From JACPLA01 sp035291905 (lineage in GTDB: Bacteria > Bacteroidota > Ignavibacteria > UBA10030): DNA of 32,961 bases. The position numbers were made by a program, and so were the translations under genes. Of the stretch, positions 22,873-32,365 are shown one piece after another (the stretch's first letter is position 1; every line of letters begins with the position of its first letter). The DNA lies in NCBI GenBank assembly GCA_035291905.1, contig DATDRF010000269.1, positions 1-32,961 of the forward strand. Direction: 5' to 3'. The notes under the pieces were generated by a model. The model searched no databases. It worked only from the letters and a program-made list of their open reading frames with translations, and was not told where the DNA came from.

Positions 22873-25449
22873 TTAATTCGAATGAACCACAATATTTACA
22901 AGCTTGTTCTTGACCACGATCTTTTTGGCGATCGTTTTCCCGTCAATATGACGTTGAACGTTAACATCCTCGAACGCTCTTCGTTCAAGCTCTTCCTCTC
23001 CCGTGCCCATGCTGACCCGGATTTTTGAGCGAACTTTTCCGTTGACCTGGAGAATGACCTCCACAGACTGCTCGACAGTCTTTCCGGCTTCGTAGGATGG
23101 CCAGGGATGATATGCAAGACTCTCCTTGTGGCCCAGCCGCTCCCACAGCTCCTCTGCCAGATGAGGTGCGAATGGCGCGAGCAAGAGAATGAACTGTTCC
23201 ATCAGATCCCGCGGTTTTTGTTCGAGCTTGTAAGCCTCATTGATCAGAATCATCAGCTGGGAGATTGCCGTGTTGAATCGCAGGGCTTCAATATCCTCGC
23301 CGACTTTCTGTACGCTTTGGTGAAAGAGCCGCTCGAATTCTTCCGTCGGGTCGACCGGCGCAATTGATGAATCAAGCGATCCGTCTTCAGCCACGAACAG
23401 CCGCCACACCCTGCCCAAGAACCGATAGACTCCTTCGACGCTCCGCGTATTCCAGGGTTTCACTTCCTCGAGAGGACCCATGAACATTTCGAAAAGCCTC
23501 ATTGCATCCGCTCCGTACTGAGCGACCACGGCGTCTGGATTCACGACATTTCCCCGGGACTTCGACATCTTTCGAGAGTCTTCGCCGAGGATCGTCCCCT
23601 GATGCCGAAGCTTCATGAACGGTTCCTTCGTACTCACGTGGCCCAGGTCAAATAGGACCTTGTGCCAAAAGCGCGCATACATCAGATGAAGGACAGCGTG
23701 TTCCGCTCCGCCAATATACAGGTCTACGGGCATCCAGAATCGTTCTTTCTCCGGGGAACAGAACTGTTTCTTGTTGTCCGGATCGAGGTATCGGAGATAG
23801 TACCAACATGAGCCCGCCCATTGAGGCATTGTGTTGGTCTCGCGTTTTCCTTTCTGCCCGGTTTTCTTCTCGACTATTTCCACCCACTCGGGCGCAAGCG
23901 CAAGAGGCGATTCAGTCGTTCCGCTGGGTTGGAATTTCTTTAGATCCGGAAGCAGAACCGGAAGATCGGCTTCAGCAACAGGCTCCATGGTCCCATCTTC
24001 CAGGTGAATGATCGGTATCGGCTCTCCCCAATATCGTTGTCTTGAAAAGAGCCAATCTCTCAATTTAAAGGTAATCTTGCTTGTGCCGAGTTGTTGTTGC
24101 TCAAGCCATTCAATGATCTTGTTCTTTGCATTTTCAATATTAAGACCATCCAGGAATCCGCTGTTGATCGCCGGCCCGTCTCCGATGAAGGCCTTTCCTT
24201 CGAAACCCGAAGGCGGTTGCACCGTGCGAACAATCGGCAGCCCGAATTTTTCCGCGAACTCCCAATCCCGCTCATCCTGTCCGGGAACAGCCATGATCGC
24301 CCCCGTGCCGTATCCCATGAGCACATAATCCGCTATCCATACGGGGATTTCTTTTTTCGCTGCGGGGTTGACGACATATGCACCTATGAAGAGGCCGGTC
24401 TTGTCTTTGTCGATCCCCCGGTCCCTATCGCTCTTGAAGCTCGCCTGTTTCCGATACTCTTCAACTGCTTTTCGGTTTTCCGGTGTGACAAGTTGATCCA
24501 CGAGAGGATGCTCAGGAGCGAGCACCATATATGTCGCCCCAAATATCGTATCCGGTCTTGTAGTAAACACTTTCACCGAATGCGTTGAACCTTTAACGGG
24601 AAACCGGATTTCCGCGCCCTCAGACCGGCCTATCCAATTCCGCTGCTGTTCGAGTGTTGACGTCGGCCAGTCCAGTGATTCCGCGTCCTGCAGGAGCCGG
24701 TCTGCGTAGGCGGTAATGCGCATCATCCATTGGCGCATCGGTCGGCGTTCAACCGTGTAGCCTTTTCCCGTCCATTCGTCCACCTCCTCGTTGGCCAACA
24801 CGGTCCCCAGCTGTTCACACCAGTTCACGGGAACTTCAGCGATGTACGCCAATCGGAACGTGGCAAGAAAATCATGGCGTTCCTTCCGGGACATCCTCCG
24901 CCATTCTTCGGCAGTGTATCGGACTTCCGATCCGATGTTCTTCGTCCCGCTGCGGCCAAGCTCTTCGACGAGTTCAGCAATTTGTCTTGCCTTATTGTTC
25001 CTACCATCGTACCACGAATCGTAGATTTGGAGAAAGATCCACTGAGTCCACCGATAGTATCCAGGATCGGTGGTGTCAACCTCGCGATCCCAATCGTAGC
25101 TCAACCCCAGCATCTTGATCTGCCGCCGGAACGTGGCAATATTGTCTTCTGTTGTCTTCCGCGGATGGACGTTTGTTTGCATGGCATAACGTTCCGCAGG
25201 AAGTCCAAATGCGTCCCATCCCATCGGATGGAGGACATTGACGCCTTTCATTCGTTTGTACCTTGCAAAAATATCTGTCGCCGTGTACCCTTCGGGATGT
25301 CCCACGTGCAACCCTGCGCCGGAGGGATAGGGATACATGTCCAGAACATACATTTTCAGTTTCCCGGTGTCTTCGCGGGTCGCAAATGTCCTGTGGTCTT
25401 CCCAGAACGACTGCCATTTACGTTCAAGTGCGGTAAAGTCGTATTTCAT
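22873..25449 (-). CDS. leuS: Leucyl-tRNA synthetase
   Basis: A class I synthetase of 858 residues that charges tRNA-Leu. The HIGH-type motif is HVGH within PYPSGAGLHVGHPEGY (about residues 41-56), and the KMSKS motif is in DSRKMSKSRGNVV. The CP1 editing domain shows the T-rich FTTRPDTIFGATY and the D-containing GYGTGAIMAVPGQDERDWEFA used for deacylation. An extra ~50-residue segment between the HIGH region and the editing domain (NNKARQIAELVEELG onward) is seen in Bacteroidota-lineage LeuRS. Length is otherwise normal. It follows the GAF-SpoIIE phosphatase by 82 bp and precedes the GT2 by a few bases. Confidence 0.98.
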   Translation of the reverse strand: MKYDFTALERKWQSFWEDHRTFATREDTGKLKMYVLDMYPYPSGAGLHVGHPEGYTATDIFARYKRMKGVNVLHPMGWDAFGLPAERYAMQTNVHPRKTTEDNIATFRRQIKMLGLSYDWDREVDTTDPGYYRWTQWIFLQIYDSWYDGRNNKARQIAELVEELGRSGTKNIGSEVRYTAEEWRRMSRKERHDFLATFRLAYIAEVPVNWCEQLGTVLANEEVDEWTGKGYTVERRPMRQWMMRITAYADRLLQDAESLDWPTSTLEQQRNWIGRSEGAEIRFPVKGSTHSVKVFTTRPDTIFGATYMVLAPEHPLVDQLVTPENRKAVEEYRKQASFKSDRDRGIDKDKTGLFIGAYVVNPAAKKEIPVWIADYVLMGYGTGAIMAVPGQDERDWEFAEKFGLPIVRTVQPPSGFEGKAFIGDGPAINSGFLDGLNIENAKNKIIEWLEQQQLGTSKITFKLRDWLFSRQRYWGEPIPIIHLEDGTMEPVAEADLPVLLPDLKKFQPSGTTESPLALAPEWVEIVEKKTGQKGKRETNTMPQWAGSCWYYLRYLDPDNKKQFCSPEKERFWMPVDLYIGGAEHAVLHLMYARFWHKVLFDLGHVSTKEPFMKLRHQGTILGEDSRKMSKSRGNVVNPDAVVAQYGADAMRLFEMFMGPLEEVKPWNTRSVEGVYRFLGRVWRLFVAEDGSLDSSIAPVDPTEEFERLFHQSVQKVGEDIEALRFNTAISQLMILINEAYKLEQKPRDLMEQFILLLAPFAPHLAEELWERLGHKESLAYHPWPSYEAGKTVEQSVEVILQVNGKVRSKIRVSMGTGEEELERRAFEDVNVQRHIDGKTIAKKIVVKNKLVNIVVHSN

Positions 25450-25531
25450 TGTCCACGAAAAATGATCAAGTTCATATCAATGTAGCGATTCCTGCGGGGA
25501 TTTTCAACGAAGTTACTGCAGAGAGGGGTAA

Positions 25532-27262
25532 TCAGACGACTTTGATGACCATCATCGTAATATCGTCAGATTGGGGAGCGCCGCTTTCGTACGATTCCAG
25601 TGCTGTTTTTACATGGCGGACGATCTCGGAAGCGTTCTTGAGCGAAACCTCCCGGATCACCTTCTCCAGACGTTCCTCCGTGAAGTCCTCGCCTTTCAAG
25701 TTCATTGCCTCGCTGACGCCGTCGGTGAAGAGAAAAAGAGTATCTCCGGGAAGAAGCTGCACAACACTCTGTTCATACGGGGTAACTGTCTTCATGATCC
25801 CAAGAATCAATCCGCCTGCGGTCAACCGTTCAACAGTTCCGTTTGCCCGCATGAGGAACGGCGGATTGTGACCCGCATTCACGTAGCGCAATTGCTTCGT
25901 TACCGAGTCGAGCACTCCCCAGAAGAACGTGATGAACTTGTCGCCGCCCGTGTTCATAAAGGTCAGATCATTGATACGTGCGGTCGCTTCGGGGAGGCTG
26001 TAGTCCATCGGGGCCAACGCTCTCAGGGCAGCCTGGACATTGGCCATCAACAATGCCGCCGGGGCTCCTTTCCCCGAAACATCACCAATCGCGACCACGT
26101 ATTCGTTTTCGGACCGTTTGACAAAATCGTAGTAGTCTCCCCCTACCTGTTTGGACGAAACATTGATGGCCCCGATGTCAAAGCCGGCGATCTCGGGAAG
26201 CTGCTGCGGGAGAAGTCCCTGCTGGATTTCTCTGGCTATCTTCAGCTCATCTTCCATTCGTTGTTTCTCGAGTGTCTCACGGAAGAGCCTGGCATTCTCG
26301 ACCGAGATGATCGCGAGGTTGCCGAGCGAGTATACGAATTCGAGGTCGGCCTTTTCATATGTTCCGCCATGCAGCCTATCCCCAAGCAGAATGAGTCCCT
26401 TGGTGGCGTTCTGGACCTGCATCGGGACAACAGCGCGTACCCCCACCCTTTCCAATTGTTCCGCCCCTAAGGAATAATTCTTGTTTCTTCTCATGTCATG
26501 GATCAGCGTGGGATTTTGAAGCTCCGACATGAGCCGGATAGACTTGTGCACTTCGGGCAATTCCTCGATGCGCGACATGACAATCTTCATGACCCCGTCT
26601 TCCAGAAGGCATATTGCATACCGGTTGACTCCGATCTGCCCCAGGAGAGAGAAAGTCAGAAGCCGAATAACCTTCTGCGCATCGAGAACGAGATTAAATT
26701 CCTTGCTCAGTTCGAACAGGGTGTTGAGCTCCTGGAACTTCCTATCCAGACTGCGATTCGCATTGTTGAGCTGATCAAGCATTAGAGCCTTTTGGATTGC
26801 CGACGCGGAGAGATTGAGCAAAGATTTGATGAGCTCCTGATCAGACATGGAAAACTTCTTCTTCCCCCCCTTTTCTCCGAGCGCCAGCATTCCTGCCACC
26901 TGACCCTGGGCTACAATCGGCGCGAAGAGGACCAGGTTCAAGTCGTCGAGCATTCGATTGAATGCATCGGGCTGATTCTGCTTTCGCACGGTATGGATTG
27001 ACCGCGAGGGTTTTGCAATTGACACATTCGAGCCGAGGAGGCCGTCGGGGATACCCTTTGCCGAGACAATTTCATATGTCTCCCCTTCCCTTCGAAGGAG
27101 AACAAGACCTTTCGAAACGAGCATCTTCCCCATCACAGTCAGAAGGACCGTGTTGAGAATGAACTTAAGATCGATGGACGAATTGATAACGTTGCTGAAT
27201 TCGAAAAGCGGAACAAGGTCTGAAGCGGGGTTCCGTTGTCGTATCGGTCGCGAGGGTGTCAT
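25532..27262 (-). CDS. GAF-domain PP2C/SpoIIE (RsbU-type) serine phosphatase
   Basis: A soluble 576-residue protein. Two GAF-like sensory modules occupy about residues 20-170 and 185-330. A linker helix of RsbU type (LKIAREIQQGLLPQQLPEIAG) follows, then the SpoIIE catalytic domain: GGDYYDFV and GDVSGKGAPAALLMANVQA (metal-binding Asp/Gly), LFLFTDGVSEAMN, and SDDITMMVIKVV at the end. It should dephosphorylate a STAS anti-anti-sigma partner, encoded here by 27758-28117. Expressed behind the RsbW-like kinase (20-bp gap), it completes a partner-switching set. No signal peptide or membrane span is visible. Confidence 0.93.
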   Translation of the reverse strand: MTPSRPIRQRNPASDLVPLFEFSNVINSSIDLKFILNTVLLTVMGKMLVSKGLVLLRREGETYEIVSAKGIPDGLLGSNVSIAKPSRSIHTVRKQNQPDAFNRMLDDLNLVLFAPIVAQGQVAGMLALGEKGGKKKFSMSDQELIKSLLNLSASAIQKALMLDQLNNANRSLDRKFQELNTLFELSKEFNLVLDAQKVIRLLTFSLLGQIGVNRYAICLLEDGVMKIVMSRIEELPEVHKSIRLMSELQNPTLIHDMRRNKNYSLGAEQLERVGVRAVVPMQVQNATKGLILLGDRLHGGTYEKADLEFVYSLGNLAIISVENARLFRETLEKQRMEDELKIAREIQQGLLPQQLPEIAGFDIGAINVSSKQVGGDYYDFVKRSENEYVVAIGDVSGKGAPAALLMANVQAALRALAPMDYSLPEATARINDLTFMNTGGDKFITFFWGVLDSVTKQLRYVNAGHNPPFLMRANGTVERLTAGGLILGIMKTVTPYEQSVVQLLPGDTLFLFTDGVSEAMNLKGEDFTEERLEKVIREVSLKNASEIVRHVKTALESYESGAPQSDDITMMVIKVV

Positions 27263-27282
27263 TACGACGGCGAGCGGGGCAT

Positions 27283-27726
27283 TTAACGGCGTGTGCTGGA
27301 TCGCAGAGGTTCGAGGAATTTCGTCAGGCGTACCTCGTTCTTTTTTCCGGAAAGAGTGTGATATTCGACCTGGTCCATGAGTGTCCGCATCAAATAGACA
27401 CCAAGCCCGCCCCGACGGTAATGGGAAAGGTGATCTTTGAGGTTCAGCGGTTTGATAGTCTCAGGATCGAACTTCTCCCCTTCATCGATGATGCTGATTT
27501 CAATCTTGTTCGGATGCCGGAGAATAGCGACCTGAATGGTTTTGTCCGGACGGTTCTTATAGGCGTGTTTGATGATATTTGTGCATGCCTCATCCACGGC
27601 GAGGGCGATTTTCGAAGTCTCATCGTCTGAGAATCCGAACTCACGCGCGGCTGCAGAGACAAACTCTCTCACCTCGAGAAGATTGTCCGTATCACTCAAT
27701 ATGGTTTTTTTCAGGATTTTCGCCAT
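27283..27726 (-). CDS. RsbW/SpoIIAB-like serine kinase (anti-sigma type HATPase)
   Basis: A 147-residue GHKL ATPase. The N-box is DEACTNIIKHAY (Glu46, Asn50), the G1 box is DEGEKFDP (Asp81, Gly83), and the G2 region is RRGGLGVYLM (Gly106-Gly109). Family members phosphorylate a Ser of the STAS antagonist and bind an alternative sigma factor or another target. Neighbours are the STAS gene upstream (31-bp gap) and the GAF-SpoIIE phosphatase downstream. No sigma factor is encoded in the window, so the target is not visible. Confidence 0.93.
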   Translation of the reverse strand: MAKILKKTILSDTDNLLEVREFVSAAAREFGFSDDETSKIALAVDEACTNIIKHAYKNRPDKTIQVAILRHPNKIEISIIDEGEKFDPETIKPLNLKDHLSHYRRGGLGVYLMRTLMDQVEYHTLSGKKNEVRLTKFLEPLRSSTRR

Positions 27727-27757
27727 GCGACGTCAGAAGGAGAACCGGGCTCTTGAA

Positions 27758-28117
27758 TCAGACTTTCCTTGACTGCTTAAATCTGTTCACAGCCTCTGCT
27801 TCATCCTTGTAGATCTCGTACAAGATCGGGAAGCCAAGAAGGTCGAACACATTGTAGACCTTCGGGGACATATTCGTCAACTTGATATCTCCCTTGTTCT
27901 TGCGCACATCTTCGATGTACGCCATGAACACCCCTAATCCCGCGCTGCTGATGTAGGTGAGATCTTTGCAATTGACCACGATGTTGAATTTTTTGTCGCC
28001 GAGAAGTTCCTGGAACGTTGTCTCCAGGTCGGGTGCCGTGTGGGCATCAAGGTATCCCTTGAGCTCAATAACGCTGAACCCGTCTCCGTCGCGGTGGTGG
28101 ACTTTGAATTCACTCAT
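27758..28117 (-). CDS. STAS-domain anti-sigma factor antagonist
   Basis: A 119-residue single STAS domain. The phosphoacceptor region reads YISSAGLGVF; aligning GLGV with SpoIIAA by eye makes Ser58 the phosphorylated residue, with the usual preceding Asp replaced by Ser57. The remaining pattern (FSVIELKGYLDAHTAPDLE, NIVVNCKDLTYI) is typical. I chose ATG 28117 over the in-frame start at 28168 because a strong AAGGAG lies upstream and the longer form would overlap the phosphatase stop. It should release the anti-sigma-type kinase when dephosphorylated by the flanking phosphatases. Confidence 0.93.
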   Translation of the reverse strand: MSEFKVHHRDGDGFSVIELKGYLDAHTAPDLETTFQELLGDKKFNIVVNCKDLTYISSAGLGVFMAYIEDVRKNKGDIKLTNMSPKVYNVFDLLGFPILYEIYKDEAEAVNRFKQSRKV

Positions 28118-28157
28118 GGTGGTTCTCCTTGTAAATCTGAGTCGACTATCCTTCGGC

Positions 28158-30242
28158 TTACGTTCCAAGCCACTTTATGACGACGAGGGTCAGGTCATCG
28201 TCAAACGCGGCTTTGCCGCAATATGCTCTAATTTCGCTTAAAATCCGATCCTGAATTTCATGCGCAGATTGGCTGCGGATCTGTCCGGCGAGTTGTACAA
28301 GCCGTTCGTATCCAAACTCTTCCCCCGCTTCGTTCCGTGATTCCGTAATTCCATCAGTATAGAACAGGCAGAGATCTCCTTTTCTGAGGCGAATCGTTTT
28401 CTCCTCTGTCGCATTACTGAATATCTCCCCGTCCGTGAGTCCGAGGCCGAGGCCGCTGGGGCGCACCATGTCCTGCCCGTTATCCGAAACATAGATCATG
28501 GGACAATGCCCAGCTCTTGCCAGTTCGATCGTTGATTTCCTGACATCGAGGATTGCATACAGTAGACTGATGAAGGCCTTCTTTTCGAGATTGTCGATGA
28601 GTGTATGATTTGCCCTGATCAGCAACTCCCTGGGCGATTCACAGAGCTTGCTTAACGACTGGAAGATGCCTTTCACTTCGGCCATGTAGAATGCGGCCGA
28701 GACCCCTTTCCCGGACACATCTCCCACAACGACTCCGATCCTATCGTTCGGCAGCTCGACAAAATCGAAGTAATCTCCTCCCACTTCCATCGACGGCTCC
28801 GACACCGCGGCAATCTCATAGCTCCGGCTGGTGGGAAACTTCTGCGGGAGCAACCGTCTCTGCATTTCCTGGGCGACCATCATTTCCTGCTTGTAACGTT
28901 CCCGTTCCAGCGATTGTGCAATCAACCTGGAGTTCTCAATGGCGATCGTCACGTGGTCGGCAAACGTCGTTACCACGTCGATATCGTCCTGGTCGAAACC
29001 GTATTCGAACTCTTTTGTCGCGTGGAGGATTCCGATGATCTGATCGTGGGAAACCAGCGGAACGCTCAGGAGCGAGCCGAATCGGATACCGTGCGGTTTC
29101 ATGTGTCGTGTTCTTCGATCTGTTGCGACCTCATCCACCAGGAGCACTCTCTTGGATTCGATCACCAGCTTGCGAAGATTAAACTCTTCGTTCGCCGTGA
29201 TCATGGCGATCTGTTCTTCAGAGATATTGTTGATCCCCACGACATCGTACTCCCTCATCCCCTTCACCTTCCCCTCCCGGATCATTTCGAGCCAGGCACT
29301 TTCCGCCCCGCATACTTCCCGGGTCATATGCGTCACGGTATTCACGAGATCTTTGAAATCGAATACCTGTGTCACGAGCCGGCTGAGGTTGTGCAGAGAA
29401 CTCAGTTCGGACTGCTTCCGTTCATAGACTTCAGCAGTGGGAAGATGAAAGAGGGTGCTGACAAATGCCATTCCGAAGTAGACCGCGCCACAGATGCTGT
29501 TCAAGAGGGCAAAGCGTTCCACGGGAGAGCTGAAGAAGATCACCGATTTGTTCAGGAAGGTGCGATTGGTGAGAAGCAGACTCAGAACGATAAATGTGAC
29601 AAAGACGATTGCACTGTAGATAATTGAATAGATCTTTTCGCGGCGGGAGAGGAACACAATCCAGCTTTGACGGAATGAAATAACGACGACCATGACGATG
29701 GCAGCCACAAAGGATGTGGTGGCCAAAGCGCTCAACTCATCCGCCCAGAACGGAATCGCCAGGATTGAACATCCGATAAGAATCGAGACATAGATGATGA
29801 AGTTCCTCCGGGTCCCCTTCTTTCGCTTGTGGAGGACAAGATCACGTACCGTCATGAGCGTGACGATCGATGCGATGCTTACGCCAATGCTGACAAATGT
29901 GCCAAAAAACACGGTCAGGGAGTTCAACGGAACTGCAACTGCCTCCCCTTCGGTAAAGCCAAGTCCGGGGAGGATCTGAATCAAACCCACGAGGACCGTT
30001 GTTCCGGTGACCACAACGAGAAGGCTTCCGATTCCCTTTGTAGCGGCCTTTCCTTTCTCAGTACCTGCAGAAGAGATGAACGCGTAGATCGACAACAATG
30101 CTCCAATCACTGCGAGCTCGCGGAAATAGAGGATCCCGCCTCCGTCGAACTCGACAGTACTGCGCACGACGTCGACCATGAAAACGACGATCAGAAGAAC
30201 GACAGACACACCGATAGAGAGAAGTCGTCTCAGACGATACAT
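28158..30242 (-). CDS. Membrane-anchored GAF-SpoIIE serine phosphatase
   Basis: A 694-residue signalling protein. The N-terminal ~270 residues contain about seven hydrophobic segments (from SVVLLIVVFMVDVV onward). A GAF domain follows at about 285-440, then the linker MVAQEMQRRLLPQKFP, and a SpoIIE/PP2C domain with GGDYFDFV, GDVSGKGVSAAFYMAEV, LCLFYTDGITES and FDDDLTLVVIKW. All metal-binding Asp residues are present. It likely senses an envelope or small-molecule cue and acts on the STAS protein encoded next, 40 bp downstream. With the second, soluble SpoIIE protein it gives two inputs to one switch. It begins one base after the MATE gene ends. Confidence 0.92.
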   Translation of the reverse strand: MYRLRRLLSIGVSVVLLIVVFMVDVVRSTVEFDGGGILYFRELAVIGALLSIYAFISSAGTEKGKAATKGIGSLLVVVTGTTVLVGLIQILPGLGFTEGEAVAVPLNSLTVFFGTFVSIGVSIASIVTLMTVRDLVLHKRKKGTRRNFIIYVSILIGCSILAIPFWADELSALATTSFVAAIVMVVVISFRQSWIVFLSRREKIYSIIYSAIVFVTFIVLSLLLTNRTFLNKSVIFFSSPVERFALLNSICGAVYFGMAFVSTLFHLPTAEVYERKQSELSSLHNLSRLVTQVFDFKDLVNTVTHMTREVCGAESAWLEMIREGKVKGMREYDVVGINNISEEQIAMITANEEFNLRKLVIESKRVLLVDEVATDRRTRHMKPHGIRFGSLLSVPLVSHDQIIGILHATKEFEYGFDQDDIDVVTTFADHVTIAIENSRLIAQSLERERYKQEMMVAQEMQRRLLPQKFPTSRSYEIAAVSEPSMEVGGDYFDFVELPNDRIGVVVGDVSGKGVSAAFYMAEVKGIFQSLSKLCESPRELLIRANHTLIDNLEKKAFISLLYAILDVRKSTIELARAGHCPMIYVSDNGQDMVRPSGLGLGLTDGEIFSNATEEKTIRLRKGDLCLFYTDGITESRNEAGEEFGYERLVQLAGQIRSQSAHEIQDRILSEIRAYCGKAAFDDDLTLVVIKWLGT

Positions 30243-30243
30243 G

Positions 30244-31593
30244 TCATACTTTCAGCGTTTTCCATGATCCCGACATGAATTTCACCCAGGCGAAGGCCGT
30301 ATAGAGCGTGATATAGATCGGGAGGGCCATCCACGACCCGATAATCCCGTTTCCCATCGTCACTCCAAGGACGTACGAAACCGGAAGGAAAATGATCCAG
30401 TGTGTGACGATCTCCAGGTACATGACGAAGAGGGTGTCGCCGGCAGCCTGAAGGGCGTTCGCAATGATGATGCCCGAACCGTACGCGATCTGCGCTATGC
30501 CTGCAATACGAAGAAGAGGCCTGCCGACATTTATGACGTCGTCATTGTTGGTAATGATCTGCAGAACCAGATCGGGGAACGCGACAAAGAGCACCCCGAT
30601 TGAGAGTGTGAATAATGTACCAAGTTTCGCGGTTTCAATGCCATATTGCTGTGCCTCACCCGGGTTATTGTTCCCGAGGGCATTCCCTACAAGCGTTTGT
30701 GTGGCAATGCCAAATCCAAAACAGGGCATGAACGAAACATAGAGTGACGTGATCACTACCTGGGTTGCCGCCTGTTCGATGGTCCCTATGACGCCGGTAA
30801 TTGCGACGAATACCAGGAACCCGACCAGGATCAACACGTTCTGAAACGAGACAGGGAGCGAAATGCGGACAATCGGATCTATGTACTTCTTTGCGATTGC
30901 CGGAAGATCATAATACCTATACTTTCTTCGATATTGCGGAGAAAAAGTTACACCGACAAAGTAGAGAAACCCTCCTATCATTCCCACGGTGGAGGCCAAT
31001 CCGGCTCCCGCGATGCCCATTTGTGGAAATCCGAGCTTTCCAAAGATCAGCAGATAGTTGAATACAATATTCAGGAGATACGTGACAATTGCCGAAAACA
31101 TGAACATCTTCGTATGGCCTATTCCATAGAAGAATCCGCGATAGGAAACTGCCATCAAGAAGAAGGGGATCCCGATCGATCTGTATCGTATGTATTCCCC
31201 GGCCAGAACGGAAACCCGGTTGTCGCTCGAGAAGACGTCGATTGCCTCAAACGCGTAGAGGTAGCCGAGAATCCCGAATATCGACCCCACGATGAAGCTC
31301 AGCAGAAGAGAGTTGTTCAGGACTATTCCGGCTTCGGCGAATTTGCCCTGGCCATAACGACGGGCAACAAGAATGTGAGTACCATTTCCCAGACTTGAAA
31401 AGAAGCTCGTGAGGGTCCACGTTGCAAGGACCCCAAGGCCCATTGCCGCGAGGGCAACCGAAGAATCGCCGAGCCTTCCGACCATAGCCGTGTCGATGAT
31501 TGACACAACCATCTGAGAGGACATGCCGGCAATGGCGGGAGACGCGATTTTGAGGATCCGGCCCGCGTACTGCTTTTTGGGAAACAGCGACAT
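30244..31593 (-). CDS. MATE family efflux transporter
   Basis: A 449-residue polytopic protein with twelve predicted hydrophobic segments. The first span region has IASPAIAGMSSQMVVSIIDTAMVGRLGDSSVALAA, and the second half has the matching AATQVVITSLYVSFMPCFGFGIATQTLVGNALG, the twofold MATE pattern. MATE proteins use a Na+ or H+ gradient to export cationic compounds or metabolites. It sits in the co-directional run between the TPR protein and the membrane phosphatase, with no gap to the latter. A 6-bp hairpin (31593-31609) covers the start codon region, and no Shine-Dalgarno sequence is seen. The substrate is unknown. Confidence 0.92.
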   Translation of the reverse strand: MSLFPKKQYAGRILKIASPAIAGMSSQMVVSIIDTAMVGRLGDSSVALAAMGLGVLATWTLTSFFSSLGNGTHILVARRYGQGKFAEAGIVLNNSLLLSFIVGSIFGILGYLYAFEAIDVFSSDNRVSVLAGEYIRYRSIGIPFFLMAVSYRGFFYGIGHTKMFMFSAIVTYLLNIVFNYLLIFGKLGFPQMGIAGAGLASTVGMIGGFLYFVGVTFSPQYRRKYRYYDLPAIAKKYIDPIVRISLPVSFQNVLILVGFLVFVAITGVIGTIEQAATQVVITSLYVSFMPCFGFGIATQTLVGNALGNNNPGEAQQYGIETAKLGTLFTLSIGVLFVAFPDLVLQIITNNDDVINVGRPLLRIAGIAQIAYGSGIIIANALQAAGDTLFVMYLEIVTHWIIFLPVSYVLGVTMGNGIIGSWMALPIYITLYTAFAWVKFMSGSWKTLKV

Positions 31594-31647
31594 TCGAGGG
31601 ATTCTCGAAAGTTGAGGTTAGAAAACGCGCGATGTTCTACAAGGAGG

Positions 31648-32337
31648 TTATGACCGCACCTGAGCAACCAGACGGTCTGCTTCTCGCGCGTAGGTGGATT
31701 GCGGAAAGTCTTTCTTCAGTCTTTCAAGGAGTTCGGAGGCCTTTTCTTTCTCCCCCGCCTGAACGTAGCCTCCTGCCGCTCTGTAGAGATATTCCGCGGT
31801 GTTCATCTCCCCGGAATCAGTCCCGGCGGCTTTTTCGAACATGCGCGCCCCTTCGGCAATATTTCCCTTCTCTACTTCACATGCGGCTATGCCCGCATAC
31901 ACTGAGGCCATGAGGCTCTTATCCGAGACATCAGTATCCCGGTAGAGTTCCAAAGCCTTGTCGTATTGAGAAAGCGAAAAATAGCAGTTTGCAAGGTAGA
32001 GTCTGGCGATCTGACCTGTGGGAGTACTGCCGTAATCGCTTACTATTTGCTCAAGTCCTCTAATGTTTTCCTGGGGAGCCCCATTGATGGCAATCTGATA
32101 TTGCCCCTGGTCATAATAGCGCATCACTTTGCCAAGGTCGGTGGTGGCGTTCAGGTCACCCGTTGCCCGGTTGTTGTAATAGATCCAAATGGCGGCAACA
32201 ACCACCGCAAGGATCGTCGCAACCGTGCTAATCCGCTTCTTGTTCAGTTCGAACCACGATTGTGCTTCGAAGTAGGTCGTGACCAGTTTGTCTTCCTTGA
32301 TCTCTCTCTTCGATATCTTCTTTTTGGGCTTGAGCAT
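31648..32337 (-). CDS. TPR-containing single-span membrane protein (YfgM-like)
   Basis: A 229-residue protein. The N-terminus is lysine-rich and cytoplasmic (KPKKKISKREIKEDK), followed by one membrane span at residues 36-54. The remainder is periplasmic, with about three TPR-type helical pairs, e.g. ARLYLANCYFSLSQYDKALELYRD and LYRAAGGYVQAGEKEKASELLERL. The layout resembles YfgM, which works with periplasmic chaperones at the Sec translocon. AAGGA lies seven bases before the ATG at 32337. It is 28 bp downstream of tRNA-Arg and leads the long minus-strand run. A general protein-assembly scaffold role is inferred from the fold. Confidence 0.88.
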   Translation of the reverse strand: MLKPKKKISKREIKEDKLVTTYFEAQSWFELNKKRISTVATILAVVVAAIWIYYNNRATGDLNATTDLGKVMRYYDQGQYQIAINGAPQENIRGLEQIVSDYGSTPTGQIARLYLANCYFSLSQYDKALELYRDTDVSDKSLMASVYAGIAACEVEKGNIAEGARMFEKAAGTDSGEMNTAEYLYRAAGGYVQAGEKEKASELLERLKKDFPQSTYAREADRLVAQVRS

Positions 32338-32365
32338 TGTTTATCCTTTTGTGAACGATGTTTTG

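Noticed and set aside
24730..25485. 251-codon plus-strand ORF
   Set aside because: Antisense shadow of leuS, whose motifs are unambiguous.
25571..26470. 299-codon plus-strand ORF
   Set aside because: Antisense shadow of the GAF-SpoIIE phosphatase; no recognisable domain.
28914..29627. 237-codon plus-strand ORF
   Set aside because: Antisense shadow of the membrane SpoIIE phosphatase; His/Asp-rich composition mirrors the opposite strand.
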